From Buchnera aphidicola (Stegophylla sp.) (lineage in GTDB: Bacteria; Pseudomonadota; Gammaproteobacteria; Enterobacterales; Enterobacteriaceae), in NCBI RefSeq assembly GCF_005080785.1, contig NZ_CP032998.1, forward strand, positions 230,679 through 294,678: a DNA stretch of 64,000 nucleotides, given 5' to 3'. The notes below the pieces were generated by a model, which did not search any database, was not told the DNA's origin, and worked only from the letters and a program-made list of their open reading frames with translations. The translations under genes were made by a program, and so were the position numbers. Shown piece after piece: positions 11,411-21,366 of the stretch. The stretch's first letter is position 1. Each line of letters opens with the position of its first letter.

Positions 11411-12375
11411 GGTATTTCCTATATATAAAATAATATGAAAATATAAATATATAAAATAATATTATCAAAATTAAATAAATAAATTATTAATTATATATTA
11501 TTATATTTATATATATAAATTATATAATTTATATATTTATTATTGATATATTTAATAAAATATTTATATATTGAATGTTCTATAATTAAATATTTTAAAA
11601 TAATTTTAAAACGTATATTTATATACTATTTTATAAATATAATAAAATTTTTTAATCTTTTATATACAAATTTTTATATATATAATGATTTGAGATTTTA
11701 TAATGATATTTTAATATTTAATAAAGTATAGATATACAATGTCTATTTATTTTGAATGGTTCATTTTAAAATAATCATATAATTTATATTTATAATAATA
11801 AATTATGTGTTATAAACAATAAAATTTAAACAAAATTGTTTATTATATATTATTATGATATAATAAATATATTTATATTTTTAAATTATATATTTGTATA
11901 TATGATAATTATTTTATATTATGTGTAAAATATATTTAGAGATTTATTAAATTATTTTATATAAAAATAATAATATTTATTAATAATACCCATCGAATAT
12001 ATACTATTTTAAATATATAAATTTTAAATAATAAAATATATTTCTTTAAAATTTTTAAAATATATTAATTATGATATTTATAAAATATATCAATACATTT
12101 TTTATCTATATAATATATTTTTTATATGAATATCCATTATTGATTCCATTAATACGTAACTAAATTTTATTTTTAAAAAATATTTTCATATCGATTTTTA
12201 TTGCATGATATATTAGAATTTATGTAATTTATATAATAAAATTTTATCATTTATATTCTAAAATTAAATAAATTATATACCTTATGATTATGAGAAATCT
12301 TAAATATCATTGTATCATAAAATATTTATAGTATATATAAATCAACTAATCATATTATATGGAGAAAAATTATAT
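11411..12375. other. 0.96 kb AT-rich stretch between leuA and rsmC
   Basis: Divergent intergenic region carrying the leuABCD promoter on one side and the rsmC start on the other. A 62-codon reading frame at 11543-11731 is almost entirely Ile/Tyr/Phe/Asn/Leu and looks like chance. I see no repA remnant, transposon end or direct repeat marking how the leu cluster arrived. Confidence 0.5.
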
Positions 12376-13386
12376 TTGAATGATAAAAATCATATACTAA
12401 TATTAAATCATAAAAAAATTATGAATAAAAGATTTTTGGTGTTTAATGATATACAAAATAATATTGATTTATATTTCAAATCAAAAAATTTGATAATACA
12501 TACAAAAAAAAAATTACTTTTAGATTTTTATAAATCTTTTCTAAAATATAACAAATATAATATGATTTTTAATAAAAATTATTGTATTAGTTTTAATACA
12601 TTAATATATTTTTGGAAAAAAAATAAGTCAGAATCAATATTGCAATTACATTATTTGTTGTCTATTGTTTCTATATATAGTGATATATTTATAATAGGAC
12701 AAAATAATATTGGCATTAACAGTACTAAAAAACTCTGTAACCCATTTGTACATTTAAACAAAATAAATTATAAAAAAAAATGTTCTCTTTATTATGGTAT
12801 AATTACTAAAAAATCCAATTTTATATTGCAAAAACATTTTAAAATATATATATGGAATAATATAATTATTCAAACTTTACCAGGTGTATTTGGTTATCGA
12901 GGATTAGATAAAGGTAGTTTATTATTGATTTCAACATTTCATAAAAATATTACAGGACAAGTATTAGATATTGGATCAGGGTCAGGGATTTTATCGGTAA
13001 TATTAAAAAAAATTGCTGTAAACACTGAAATAACATTAGTTGATAATAATAATATAGCATTATTATGTAGTAAAAATACACTTCGATATAATAATATTAT
13101 CGGTACTGTCTTATTCAGCAATATATATTCTAATATAAATAATAAATTTGATTTAATTATTTCTAATCCTCCAACTCATTGTGGTAAAAAAAATAATTTT
13201 AATATAATTAAACATATTATTCAAAATTCAGTTAAGTACCTCAAAAAAAATGGAATATTAAGAATTGTAATACATTCATATATATCATGTCATAAAGAAT
13301 TATTAAAAACTTTTAATAATTATACAATAATTAAACAAATGAACCATTTTTGTGTTTATCAATCCATATTAAAAAAAAAAAATTAA
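12376..13386 (+). CDS. rsmC: 16S rRNA m2G1207 methyltransferase
   Basis: SAM-dependent N2-methylation of G1207 in 16S rRNA during 30S assembly. It has the degenerate N-terminal methyltransferase-like half and a C-terminal catalytic half with the SAM motif LDIGSGSGILSV, the acidic VDNNN strand, and the catalytic ISNPPTH (NPPFH in E. coli). TLPGVFGYRGLDKGSLLLIST matches [21 protein letters not shown] of E. coli. I propose the TTG at 12376, with GGAG eleven bases upstream, giving 336 aa against 343; another in-frame TTG lies at 12310 and the first ATG only at 12421. The tail is A-rich. Convergent with tRNA-Leu. Confidence 0.9.
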   Translation: MNDKNHILILNHKKIMNKRFLVFNDIQNNIDLYFKSKNLIIHTKKKLLLDFYKSFLKYNKYNMIFNKNYCISFNTLIYFWKKNKSESILQLHYLLSIVSIYSDIFIIGQNNIGINSTKKLCNPFVHLNKINYKKKCSLYYGIITKKSNFILQKHFKIYIWNNIIIQTLPGVFGYRGLDKGSLLLISTFHKNITGQVLDIGSGSGILSVILKKIAVNTEITLVDNNNIALLCSKNTLRYNNIIGTVLFSNIYSNINNKFDLIISNPPTHCGKKNNFNIIKHIIQNSVKYLKKNGILRIVIHSYISCHKELLKTFNNYTIIKQMNHFCVYQSILKKKN

Positions 13387-13400
13387 AATTTGTTATATTT

Positions 13401-13484
13401 TACCCGGAGCGGGAATCGAACCCGCAAAGCTGTTAAGCCGAGGGATTTTAAGTCCCTTGTGTTTACCTATTTCACCACCCGGGC
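13401..13484 (-). tRNA. leuZ: tRNA-Leu(UAA)
   Basis: Complete class II cloverleaf with acceptor GCCCGGG pairing through G-U ends, loop CTTAAAA giving anticodon TAA, a variable arm, and T-loop TTCGATT. CCA is not encoded. On this strand it follows tRNA-Cys, keeping the E. coli cysT-leuZ order. Confidence 0.97.
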
Positions 13485-13495
13485 AATTTTTTTAT

Positions 13496-13566
13496 AGGCG
13501 CGTTCTGGAATTGAACCAGATTATACGGATTTGCAGTCCGTCACATAACCAATCTGTCAACGCGCC
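13496..13566 (-). tRNA. cysT: tRNA-Cys(GCA)
   Basis: Acceptor GGCGCGT pairs with ACGCGCC; anticodon loop CTGCAAA gives GCA; T-loop TTCAATT. CCA is not encoded. It lies just upstream of tRNA-Leu(UAA) in the same direction, with 11 bases between them. Confidence 0.97.
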
Positions 13567-13760
13567 GATTAAACATAAAAAGTTAATGTTAAAAAATAAA
13601 TTTATAAAATACAAAATATTTTTTATATTTATATTATATTTAAAATTATTATTAAATGCAATACAATTTTCTAAAATATTAAATATTTTTATTCAATCTT
13701 TACATTATGTAAAAATTATATTATTATACATAAAGAATAATATATAAATTTATTATTTAT

Positions 13761-13847
13761 GGAGGAGTGGCTGAGTGGATTAAGGCAGCGGTCTTGAAAA
13801 CCGTCGATGATTTATTTCATCCGAGAGTTCGAATCTCTCCTCCTCCG
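13761..13847 (+). tRNA. serT: tRNA-Ser(UGA)
   Basis: Class II tRNA. Acceptor GGAGGAG pairs with CTCCTCC, discriminator G, anticodon loop CTTGAAA giving TGA, long variable arm, T-stem GAGAG/CTCTC. CCA is not encoded. The flanking AT-rich DNA (13567-13760) holds only a chance reading frame. Confidence 0.97.
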
Positions 13848-13994
13848 TTATAATAATATATTCTATAAATTTATCTTTTATATAAAAAAATTGTATTTTA
13901 TAATATGTGATAACTTATTAAAAAATTTCACTAATATAATCATAATTTTAAAATCGTATTATAAATATTTTAATAAAATATATTTATTAAATTT

Positions 13995-15536
13995 TTAATT
14001 AGATACTTTGAAATTTAATTGATTCCATCGAAATCTCAATATAAATAATGCTATTAAATATACAATTGTAGAAAATAAAAATAATAAAAATAATCTAAAT
14101 AATTTATATATAACACTACCAGTATCCCAAGGTGGCATAATATTTAGAATAAAAAATAAAGCAACAGACAAAATATAAGATGCTATTATAACTTTAACAA
14201 ATAATCGTAACCAACCAGATTGAGGAACAAAAATTTTATTTTTATATAAATACCAATATAATAAAATAACATTTAGCCAAGATGAAAAGCTAATCGATAA
14301 TGATAATCCTAATTGTCCTAATGATACAAAAAATAAAATAGTATTGAGCACTTGAGTAACAATAATAGTAATAATAGAAATTATCATTGGTGTTTTTGTA
14401 TCTTGACGAGCATAAAAACCTGGCGATAAAACTTTAATTAAAATAAATGCTATTAATCCTATAGAATAACCTAACAAAGATTGTTCTGTCATTAATGTAT
14501 CAAATCTGGTAAATTTTCCATATTGAAATAAAACAGTAATAATTGGACGTGATAAAATAAAAATTACAATAGTACTAGGTATTCCAATAATTATTGTAAT
14601 ACGTAATCCCCAATCAAGTAATTGAGAAAATTCTTTCATATTCTTTTCAGCAATACTTTTTGTTAAAAGTGATAATAATATTGTTCCTAAAGATATTCCT
14701 AATATACCAACTGGAAATTCTACTAAACGATCAGCATAATACATCCAAGATACTGAACCTGAAATAAATAAAGAAGCTAAAATACCATTAATAAATAATG
14801 AAATATGATTTGCTGATACACCAATAATTCCCATACCTACTTTAGTAATTAAACTGGAAATATTTAATATTTTAAAATTTATTTTTGGCATTACAAACAT
14901 ATCAATTTTACTTAAAAACAAAAATTGATACAAAAATTGTAAAATACCTCCAAAAATTACAGACCATCCTAATGATAATATAGGCATACTAAAAAATTTA
15001 TTTAAAAAAACAACAAATAAAATCATGCTAATATTTAATAAAATTGGAGAAAATACTGGAATAACAAAGTATCCCCAAATATTTAAAACAGCTGTAGTTA
15101 AAGCAGATAGTGAAACAAAAAAAACATAAGGAAATGTAATCCTTAATAATTCTACAGCTAATGCAAATTCTTTAGGTTGTTTTAAAAATCCTGGAGCTGT
15201 TAAAAATATAATTACAGCGGATAAACATATTCCAATTAAAGTCATGAAAAATAATGTTACAATCATAAATCCTAAGACGCAAGAAAAAAAATATTTTGTT
15301 GTATGATGTTTACCTTTTTGTTTATATCCTACTAACAATGGAATAATAATTTGTAAAAATGCACCCTCTGCACAAATACGTTTTAATAAATTAGGAATTT
15401 TAAAAGCAATGAAAAATGCATCAGTTGATATTGATACTCCAAAGATGTAAGCAACAATAAAATCACGCACAAAACTTAATGTTCTGGATAGGAAAGTGAT
15501 AATACTAATGTTAATTAGCGATCTTATCAAGTTCAT
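13995..15536 (-). CDS. murJ: Lipid II flippase MurJ
   Basis: Polytopic inner-membrane protein that flips lipid II for peptidoglycan synthesis (MviN, MOP superfamily). It is about 513 aa with around 14 hydrophobic segments spread along the length. The N-terminus MNLIRSLINISIITFLSRTL matches E. coli MNLLKSLAAVSSMTMFSRVL, and STDAFFIAFKIPNLLKRICA and EGAF are conserved. This selects the ATG at 15536 over a GTG at 15548. Upstream lies 1.3 kb of gene-free DNA; in E. coli and other Buchnera the flg flagellar cluster lies between this gene and rne. Confidence 0.95.
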   Translation of the reverse strand: MNLIRSLINISIITFLSRTLSFVRDFIVAYIFGVSISTDAFFIAFKIPNLLKRICAEGAFLQIIIPLLVGYKQKGKHHTTKYFFSCVLGFMIVTLFFMTLIGICLSAVIIFLTAPGFLKQPKEFALAVELLRITFPYVFFVSLSALTTAVLNIWGYFVIPVFSPILLNISMILFVVFLNKFFSMPILSLGWSVIFGGILQFLYQFLFLSKIDMFVMPKINFKILNISSLITKVGMGIIGVSANHISLFINGILASLFISGSVSWMYYADRLVEFPVGILGISLGTILLSLLTKSIAEKNMKEFSQLLDWGLRITIIIGIPSTIVIFILSRPIITVLFQYGKFTRFDTLMTEQSLLGYSIGLIAFILIKVLSPGFYARQDTKTPMIISIITIIVTQVLNTILFFVSLGQLGLSLSISFSSWLNVILLYWYLYKNKIFVPQSGWLRLFVKVIIASYILSVALFFILNIMPPWDTGSVIYKLFRLFLLFLFSTIVYLIALFILRFRWNQLNFKVSN

Positions 15537-16826
15537 ATTTTTAATCACTTTTTAATTAACATCGAAAGAAAATTATATTATAAATAATACAATAATTGTC
15601 AATATATTAATTATATTTTATAATTATATATATAAAAATATATTTTTTTTTGTATTTCAAAAAATTTATCTGATATAAATTGAAAATAATGTATATAGAT
15701 ATATCAGAATACATCTACGATTGTAAGAATGTATCTTTAATTTAATGTATTTGTTAATTATTATCAATATAATTTTAAAATAGAAATTTATATTTAAATA
15801 ATATTATTATTAAAATATAATAAATATCTCAACATACAAAAAATAAATAAATTACTATGTATAAAAATATTTAAGTAATATATTGAATTAAAATTGTTAT
15901 AATATACAATTATATATAAATATATTAATTTTTTGGTTACATATTATTTTATTATAATAAAATATAAAATTATTTCAGATTTTAAATATATATTTATTAA
16001 ATAAATACAATTATATTAAATATAATATTAAATTATCATAATTTTATAATATAGATAATAATAATAATTTTATATTGAAATTAATAATTTTATTAATTTT
16101 TATATATATTATAAATAATAAAAACATTTTACGAAATTGATGATAATGTATAATCATAATAACAAAAAATAAATATATTTATTTTAAATTATTTTATATT
16201 GAAAATATATTTAATCAATATTATCATTATTCATGTATATAAAAAATAATTATTGTATACTAAATTATATTGTTTTCAATTTTATCAATATATAAAAATA
16301 TATCATTTAAAATATACATAATATATTATGAATTATTTATAATATAATCATTATATTAAATAAAATACTGATATTTTATAATGTATAGTTTTATATATAT
16401 AGATATATTTAATTAAATAAAAAATATCTAATATTATTGTATTAATAATATTAAAATATTAATAATGAACATATATATATTTTAAATAATATTTTATCTT
16501 CTTAAAAAATAAAACATAGTTTTTAAAACCAGATATCAATATTCAATAATAATAAATATTTTCATGTATTATATTCTAATATACAAAATAATAATATAAA
16601 TTTTTATTTTGTTAAATAATTATATATAATATGTCATTGTAAAATATTTATGTATATAATTAATATAATTATATATTATTGAAAATAATAAATTATAAAT
16701 TTATAAAACTTCGTTGCTATACCAGTTATATAGAATATAAAATATAATATTAAAAGTAAATAAATAATTTAAAAATATTTTTAAATTATGATATATAAAT
16801 AAATTTTATATTTTTAATAATAAAAT
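15537..16826. other. 1.3 kb gene-free stretch between murJ and rne
   Basis: Extremely A/T-rich with no supportable gene. It corresponds to the E. coli position of the flagellar flgN-flgA...flgK/flgL block and probably contains the eroded 3' part of rne, which lies immediately on its right side on the minus strand. I found no readable flagellar or RNase E tail remnant. Confidence 0.5.
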
Positions 16827-18074
16827 TTATAATTTTTTCATAGTATATTTTTGACATTGTGAACAAACATATTGTTGATTTTTAAAAGAAGATAAATTTA
16901 GTTTTTGACGTGATAATTCTAATATTCCGAATTGTGAAATATTTCCTATTTTAACACGTGCAGCATCTCGTAATATTAATTGTTTAATTCTTTTTTGAAC
17001 GATTTTAATATTATTAATTATTTTCATATTAATAAAATCAATTATAATTAAACCTCCTATATTACGTAATCGTATTTGACGTACAATTTCATTTACAGAT
17101 TCTAAATTAGTATATAATGCTGTTTCTTCTATACTGGATGTTTTTAAACATTTATAAGAATTAACATCTATAGCAGTTACAGATTCTGTAAAATCTATTA
17201 TTATTAATCCTCCAGATGGTAATAAAATTTTTCTTTTAAGTAATATATATATTTGTTTTTCAACATTATAATATTGAAATAAAGGAATTTTCCAAGTATA
17301 TAATATAATTTTATTTAATAAATATAATTTATTCAATAAAATGATGTAAATATATGATAAATTAAAAATATTTATATTATCTATTATAATTTCATTAACA
17401 TGATAATTTAAATAATCTCGAAATATACGAATCATTATATTATTTTCTTGATAAATTAGTATAGGATACAAAGAATATTGTATTTTTTTTTTAATTTTTT
17501 CCCATTTATTTACATTAAATATAATATCTTGATTTAATTGCTGTATCGATTTTTTTTTACCTGAAGTACGTATTATCAAACTCATATTTTTTGGTATGTA
17601 TAATTTTGTAATATTTTTTTTTAAATTTATTCGATCTATACCTTGAATTTTTTTTGATATTTTAATAGCATTACCGCTATTAGGTAATAAAATGATATAA
17701 CAACCGATTAATTGAATAAAAGTAGTTAAAACAGCTTTTTTATTTTTATATTCTGATTTAATAATTTGTACAACAATTTTTTGTTTATTATTAAAAATAT
17801 ATTTAATATTATTTTTATTAAAATTAATTTTTTTTTTAAAAAAATAATATTTAGAAATTTCTTTGAAAGGAAGTAACCCAATTTTTTTTTTTTCATAATT
17901 TACAAATATAGCTTCTAAACTATATTCAATTTTAATAATTATACCTTGATAAATATTAAGTGTTTGTGTTATAAATTCATTATTTTCTATTTTAAAATCA
18001 TATATATTATTTTTTTTTATGGTTGCAATACGCAATGTATTTTTTTTAACAAAATTAATTAGTATTTTTTTCAT
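16827..18074 (-). CDS. rne: Ribonuclease E, catalytic core only
   Basis: Endoribonuclease for mRNA decay and for rRNA and tRNA processing. At 415 aa (E. coli 1061) it contains the RNase H/S1/5'-sensor/DNase I-like catalytic part. Counting residues, the metal-binding aspartates fall at D303 (AIDVNS) and D346 (IDFINM), and the zinc-link cysteines at C404 and C407, the same numbers as E. coli. The protein then ends eight residues later. The small domain (about 415-529) and the whole degradosome scaffold and membrane anchor are absent. ATG start at 18074; divergent from rluC as in E. coli. RNase G is an alternative name, but synteny and numbering favour rne. Confidence 0.93.
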   Translation of the reverse strand: MKKILINFVKKNTLRIATIKKNNIYDFKIENNEFITQTLNIYQGIIIKIEYSLEAIFVNYEKKKIGLLPFKEISKYYFFKKKINFNKNNIKYIFNNKQKIVVQIIKSEYKNKKAVLTTFIQLIGCYIILLPNSGNAIKISKKIQGIDRINLKKNITKLYIPKNMSLIIRTSGKKKSIQQLNQDIIFNVNKWEKIKKKIQYSLYPILIYQENNIMIRIFRDYLNYHVNEIIIDNINIFNLSYIYIILLNKLYLLNKIILYTWKIPLFQYYNVEKQIYILLKRKILLPSGGLIIIDFTESVTAIDVNSYKCLKTSSIEETALYTNLESVNEIVRQIRLRNIGGLIIIDFINMKIINNIKIVQKRIKQLILRDAARVKIGNISQFGILELSRQKLNLSSFKNQQYVCSQCQKYTMKKL

Positions 18075-18192
18075 TTTACAGTTTTAAAAAAAATCGTTAT
18101 TAATATAAATATTATATGTATTATTTTTTATAATATAATGAGTATATTTTGAAATACAATTTAAATTTTATATATAATATATTTTAAAAAAT

Positions 18193-19134
18193 ATGATTAA
18201 TTATATACCATTATTTCATGTAATAACAATTCTTCATAATACAGCTAATCAACGTATAGATAATTTTATACGTTCTAAAATTTATAAAATTTCTAAAAAT
18301 ACACTATATAAAATTATACGTATAGGTATTATTAAAATTAATAAAAAAAAAGTTCAACCTAATTACAAATTAAAAATAGGAGATATATTATATATTCCTA
18401 ATTATTTAATAAAAAAATATAATCAAAAAAATATTACTTTAGATGAAAAAATAAAAAATAAAATACTATCTTCAATCATATATGAAGATAAATATTTATT
18501 AATTATTAATAAACCGACTGGAATAGCTGTACATGGAGGCAGTGGATTAAAATTTGGAATTATAGAAAGTTTACGATTATTAAAACCTAATATTAAATAT
18601 TTAGAATTAGTACATCGGTTAGATCGACATACATCAGGTATATTAATATTAGCAAAAAAAAAATCTGCTCTTAAATATTTACATGAACAATTCAGAAATC
18701 AAATAATTATAAAAAAATATATAGCATTAATACATGGCAATTTATCAAAAAAAAAAGAAATTGTTCAACAACCTCTGATAAAAAATAAATATCATAAAAA
18801 AAAAATTGTTCAAATTCATAATCAAGGAAAAAAATCAAAAACTATTTTTATATTAAAAAAAAACTTTATCTCATATGCTATGGTTTCAATATATCCTAAA
18901 ACTGGACGTACACATCAAATACGAGTACATGCATCATATATAGGTCATCCAATTATTTTTGACCATGATTATGGAAATAAATTTTTAGATCTTAAAATTA
19001 ATCCAAATTATCAAATACAAAATATGCTCTTACATGCTTCAAAAATTATTTTTTATCATCCTCAAAGTCATCAAAAAACTTGTATATATGTTCCATTAGG
19101 GAAAAGATTTAAAAAATATTTGCAAATAAAATAA
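18193..19134 (+). CDS. rluC: 23S rRNA pseudouridine(955/2504/2580) synthase
   Basis: Isomerises three uridines in the peptidyl-transferase region of 23S rRNA. At 313 aa it compares with 319 in E. coli. An N-terminal S4 RNA-binding domain (about 20-80) is followed by the RluA-type catalytic domain with HRLDRHTSG; the catalytic Asp falls at residue 144, as in E. coli. KTGRTHQIRVHA is conserved. ATG start. It is divergent from rne and followed by rpmF, keeping part of the E. coli rne-rluC-yceF-yceD-rpmF order with yceF and yceD gone. Unlike rluD, truB and rimM in this window, its frame is intact. Confidence 0.96.
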   Translation: MINYIPLFHVITILHNTANQRIDNFIRSKIYKISKNTLYKIIRIGIIKINKKKVQPNYKLKIGDILYIPNYLIKKYNQKNITLDEKIKNKILSSIIYEDKYLLIINKPTGIAVHGGSGLKFGIIESLRLLKPNIKYLELVHRLDRHTSGILILAKKKSALKYLHEQFRNQIIIKKYIALIHGNLSKKKEIVQQPLIKNKYHKKKIVQIHNQGKKSKTIFILKKNFISYAMVSIYPKTGRTHQIRVHASYIGHPIIFDHDYGNKFLDLKINPNYQIQNMLLHASKIIFYHPQSHQKTCIYVPLGKRFKKYLQIK

Positions 19135-19229
19135 TATAAATAAATTTTATCAATAAATAATTTACATATATTTTTTTTATTTTATAATAAATTATAATAA
19201 ATATATCATTTAAAATATAAGGTAATACT

Positions 19230-19415
19230 ATGGCAGTGCAAAAAAGTAAACTTACTCGATCTAAAAGAGGTATGAGAAGATCTCATGACAAACTAAAATT
19301 TATATTTTTATCTAAAGATCCCATCAGTAATGAAACACATATTCGACATTGTATAACAAAAAGTGGATTTTATAAAGGAAAAAAATATTTAAAACATAAA
19401 AAGAATACCAAATAA
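19230..19415 (+). CDS. rpmF: 50S ribosomal protein L32
   Basis: Small basic protein of the large ribosomal subunit. At 61 aa it compares with 57 in E. coli, beginning [20 protein letters not shown], diagnostic of bacterial L32. GGT Shine-Dalgarno remnant and ATG start. In E. coli it is followed by plsX-fabHDG-acpP; none of these is present here. Confidence 0.97.
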   Translation: MAVQKSKLTRSKRGMRRSHDKLKFIFLSKDPISNETHIRHCITKSGFYKGKKYLKHKKNTK

Positions 19416-19717
19416 CTTATAATAATATTACAAAATATCATTTGTAAATTTAAATATATTATATATAAAGAATATAATTTATCATATCAATATTATATTT
19501 AAAATAATATATAAAAATTAAATATTACATATATAATATATTTAAAAAAATTTTATCATTATTGATTAAAATTTAATTATATAAAATAATTAATTTGCAA
19601 ATTATATAATTATAAATAATATATTATTAAAACATATTATAAATAATATTTTTATATACAATGATAACTATAATAATAAAATATTAATGAATAAATATTT
19701 TAATAATAAGAATATAT
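19416..19717. other. 300 bp empty junction between rpmF and tmk
   Basis: A/T-rich with no gene. In E. coli this interval holds plsX, fabH, fabD, fabG, acpP, fabF, pabC and yceG, so the fatty-acid block has been deleted from this locus down to about 300 bases. Confidence 0.55.
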
Positions 19718-20383
19718 ATGAGAACAAGTAAATTTATTGTTTTAGAGGGCCTTGACGGTTCTGGAAAAACATATGCATGCATGACAGTTAAAAAAATACT
19801 TAAAAAAAATGGAATTAAAAAAATCATTATTGTACGAGAACCTGGAAGTACACCTATAGCAGAAAAAATAAGAAATATTATAAAAAATTTTCATAACTAT
19901 GAAAATATTGATAAAAAAACAATATTATTATTAATGTATGCTTGTAGAATACAATTAATTAAAAATATTATCAAACCTAATTTAAAAAAAAATATATGGG
20001 TTATCTCAGATCGACATGATATGTCTACTTTTGCATATCAAGGCGGAGGTTTTGGTATTGAAGAAAATACTATTAAAACATTACGAAATATGATGATAGG
20101 TGATTTTTATCCTGATTTAACAATATATTTAGATGTTATACCTAAAATTAGTTTACAACGTATATTTATACGATCACAACCAGATAATATAGAAATAAAT
20201 AATATAGATTTTTTTCATAAAATACGAAATAGTTATTTACAATTAGTCAAAAAAAATTCTAAAAATATTACAATAAATGCAAATTTAAATATTAATATTG
20301 TTCAACAAGATATTAAAAAAAAAATAGAAATATGGCTTAAATATGAAAATAACATGGAACCCATGGTTAAAAAAGTATTATAA
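19718..20383 (+). CDS. tmk: Thymidylate kinase
   Basis: Phosphorylates dTMP to dTDP for DNA synthesis. At 221 aa it compares with 213 in E. coli. P-loop EGLDGSGKT at residues 10-18, the DRY-like SDRHDMSTFAYQGGG segment, and a lid region RSQPDNIE before the C-terminal helices. ATG start. Its last 41 bases overlap the start of holB in another frame, the compact E. coli-like tmk-holB-tatD arrangement. Confidence 0.96.
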   Translation: MRTSKFIVLEGLDGSGKTYACMTVKKILKKNGIKKIIIVREPGSTPIAEKIRNIIKNFHNYENIDKKTILLLMYACRIQLIKNIIKPNLKKNIWVISDRHDMSTFAYQGGGFGIEENTIKTLRNMMIGDFYPDLTIYLDVIPKISLQRIFIRSQPDNIEINNIDFFHKIRNSYLQLVKKNSKNITINANLNINIVQQDIKKKIEIWLKYENNMEPMVKKVL

Positions 20384-21332
20384 AGAAATTATTCAATATT
20401 GTTATATAAATAAATTACACCATTCGATAATAATAGAATCTTATAATATTAAAGATACTTTTAAATTAATATGGACTCTTAGTCAATGGATTTTATGCAA
20501 TAAAAAAAAAAATATGAAAAGTTGTGGTATTTGTTCAGGATGTACATTAGTATCATTATATAAACATCCTGATTTTTATGTATTGTATCCTAAAAATAAA
20601 AAAAAAAATATAGATATTGTAACTATTAGAGATACAATACATAATATTTTAAAAACAGCACAACAGAACGAAAACAAAATCTTATGGATACCAAGATATG
20701 AATTTCTTACATCTTTTGGTATTAATGCATTATTAAAAATTATTGAAGAACCACCAAAAAATACTTGGTTTTTTATTGGTAATAATAAAATCCATACATT
20801 ACATAAAACATTGCGTAGTCGATGCGTACTATACCAAATATCACAACCTGTAGAAAAAATAGGATATATTTGGATGAAAAAATATATTGAAAAAAACAAA
20901 CATGTTTGTTTAACATCGTTACGTATAAATTATCATAGTCCAGAATTAGCTATCAATTTTTTAACATCACCTTTTTATGAAATGAGATATAATTTATATT
21001 TTAAAATACATTATGCAATTAATAATAATAAGTTTGTACAATTGTTACCTTTTATTTATGATAAAAATATGATTGTAAAAATTAATTGGATTATATTATT
21101 ATTATTGGATGCCATGAAAATAAAAAAAAAATTTTTTATATTTACCATAAATTTAGATCAAATAAATTTAGTAAAAAAAATATCAATAAAATATTCATAT
21201 CATAATTTATATAACATAATACAAAATTGGATAAAATGTAGATATCAATTAATAAATATAAACAATATTAATTATGAACTATTAATTATTAATCAGTTAT
21301 TCATGTGGGAAAATATTATATTAAATAAATAA
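20343..21332 (+). CDS. holB: DNA polymerase III delta' subunit
   Basis: Stationary clamp-loader subunit that helps load the sliding clamp. At 329 aa it compares with 334 in E. coli. The start MKITWNPWLKKYY matches MRWYPWL. A zinc module CGICSGC near residues 60-65 and LLKIIEEPPKNTWFF with LRSRC near 125-165 mark the AAA+ fold; no Walker A is expected in delta'. The ATG lies inside tmk, implying coupled translation. The C-terminal third is strongly diverged and Lys/Ile/Asn-rich. Confidence 0.95.
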   Translation: MKITWNPWLKKYYKEIIQYCYINKLHHSIIIESYNIKDTFKLIWTLSQWILCNKKKNMKSCGICSGCTLVSLYKHPDFYVLYPKNKKKNIDIVTIRDTIHNILKTAQQNENKILWIPRYEFLTSFGINALLKIIEEPPKNTWFFIGNNKIHTLHKTLRSRCVLYQISQPVEKIGYIWMKKYIEKNKHVCLTSLRINYHSPELAINFLTSPFYEMRYNLYFKIHYAINNNKFVQLLPFIYDKNMIVKINWIILLLLDAMKIKKKFFIFTINLDQINLVKKISIKYSYHNLYNIIQNWIKCRYQLININNINYELLIINQLFMWENIILNK

Positions 21333-21366
21333 TAAATTTATATTAATAACACAAAAGTAAATATAT

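Noticed and set aside
11543-11731. 62-codon plus-strand reading frame upstream of rsmC
   Set aside because: Almost only Ile, Tyr, Phe, Asn, Leu and Lys, no Shine-Dalgarno and no family resemblance; expected by chance in A/T DNA.
13457-13747. Plus-strand reading frame across tRNA-Leu and tRNA-Cys
   Set aside because: Its N-terminal part is the antisense of two tRNA genes and the rest is low-complexity spacer.
13807-13998. Reading frame starting inside tRNA-Ser
   Set aside because: Begins within the tRNA and continues into low-complexity A/T spacer.
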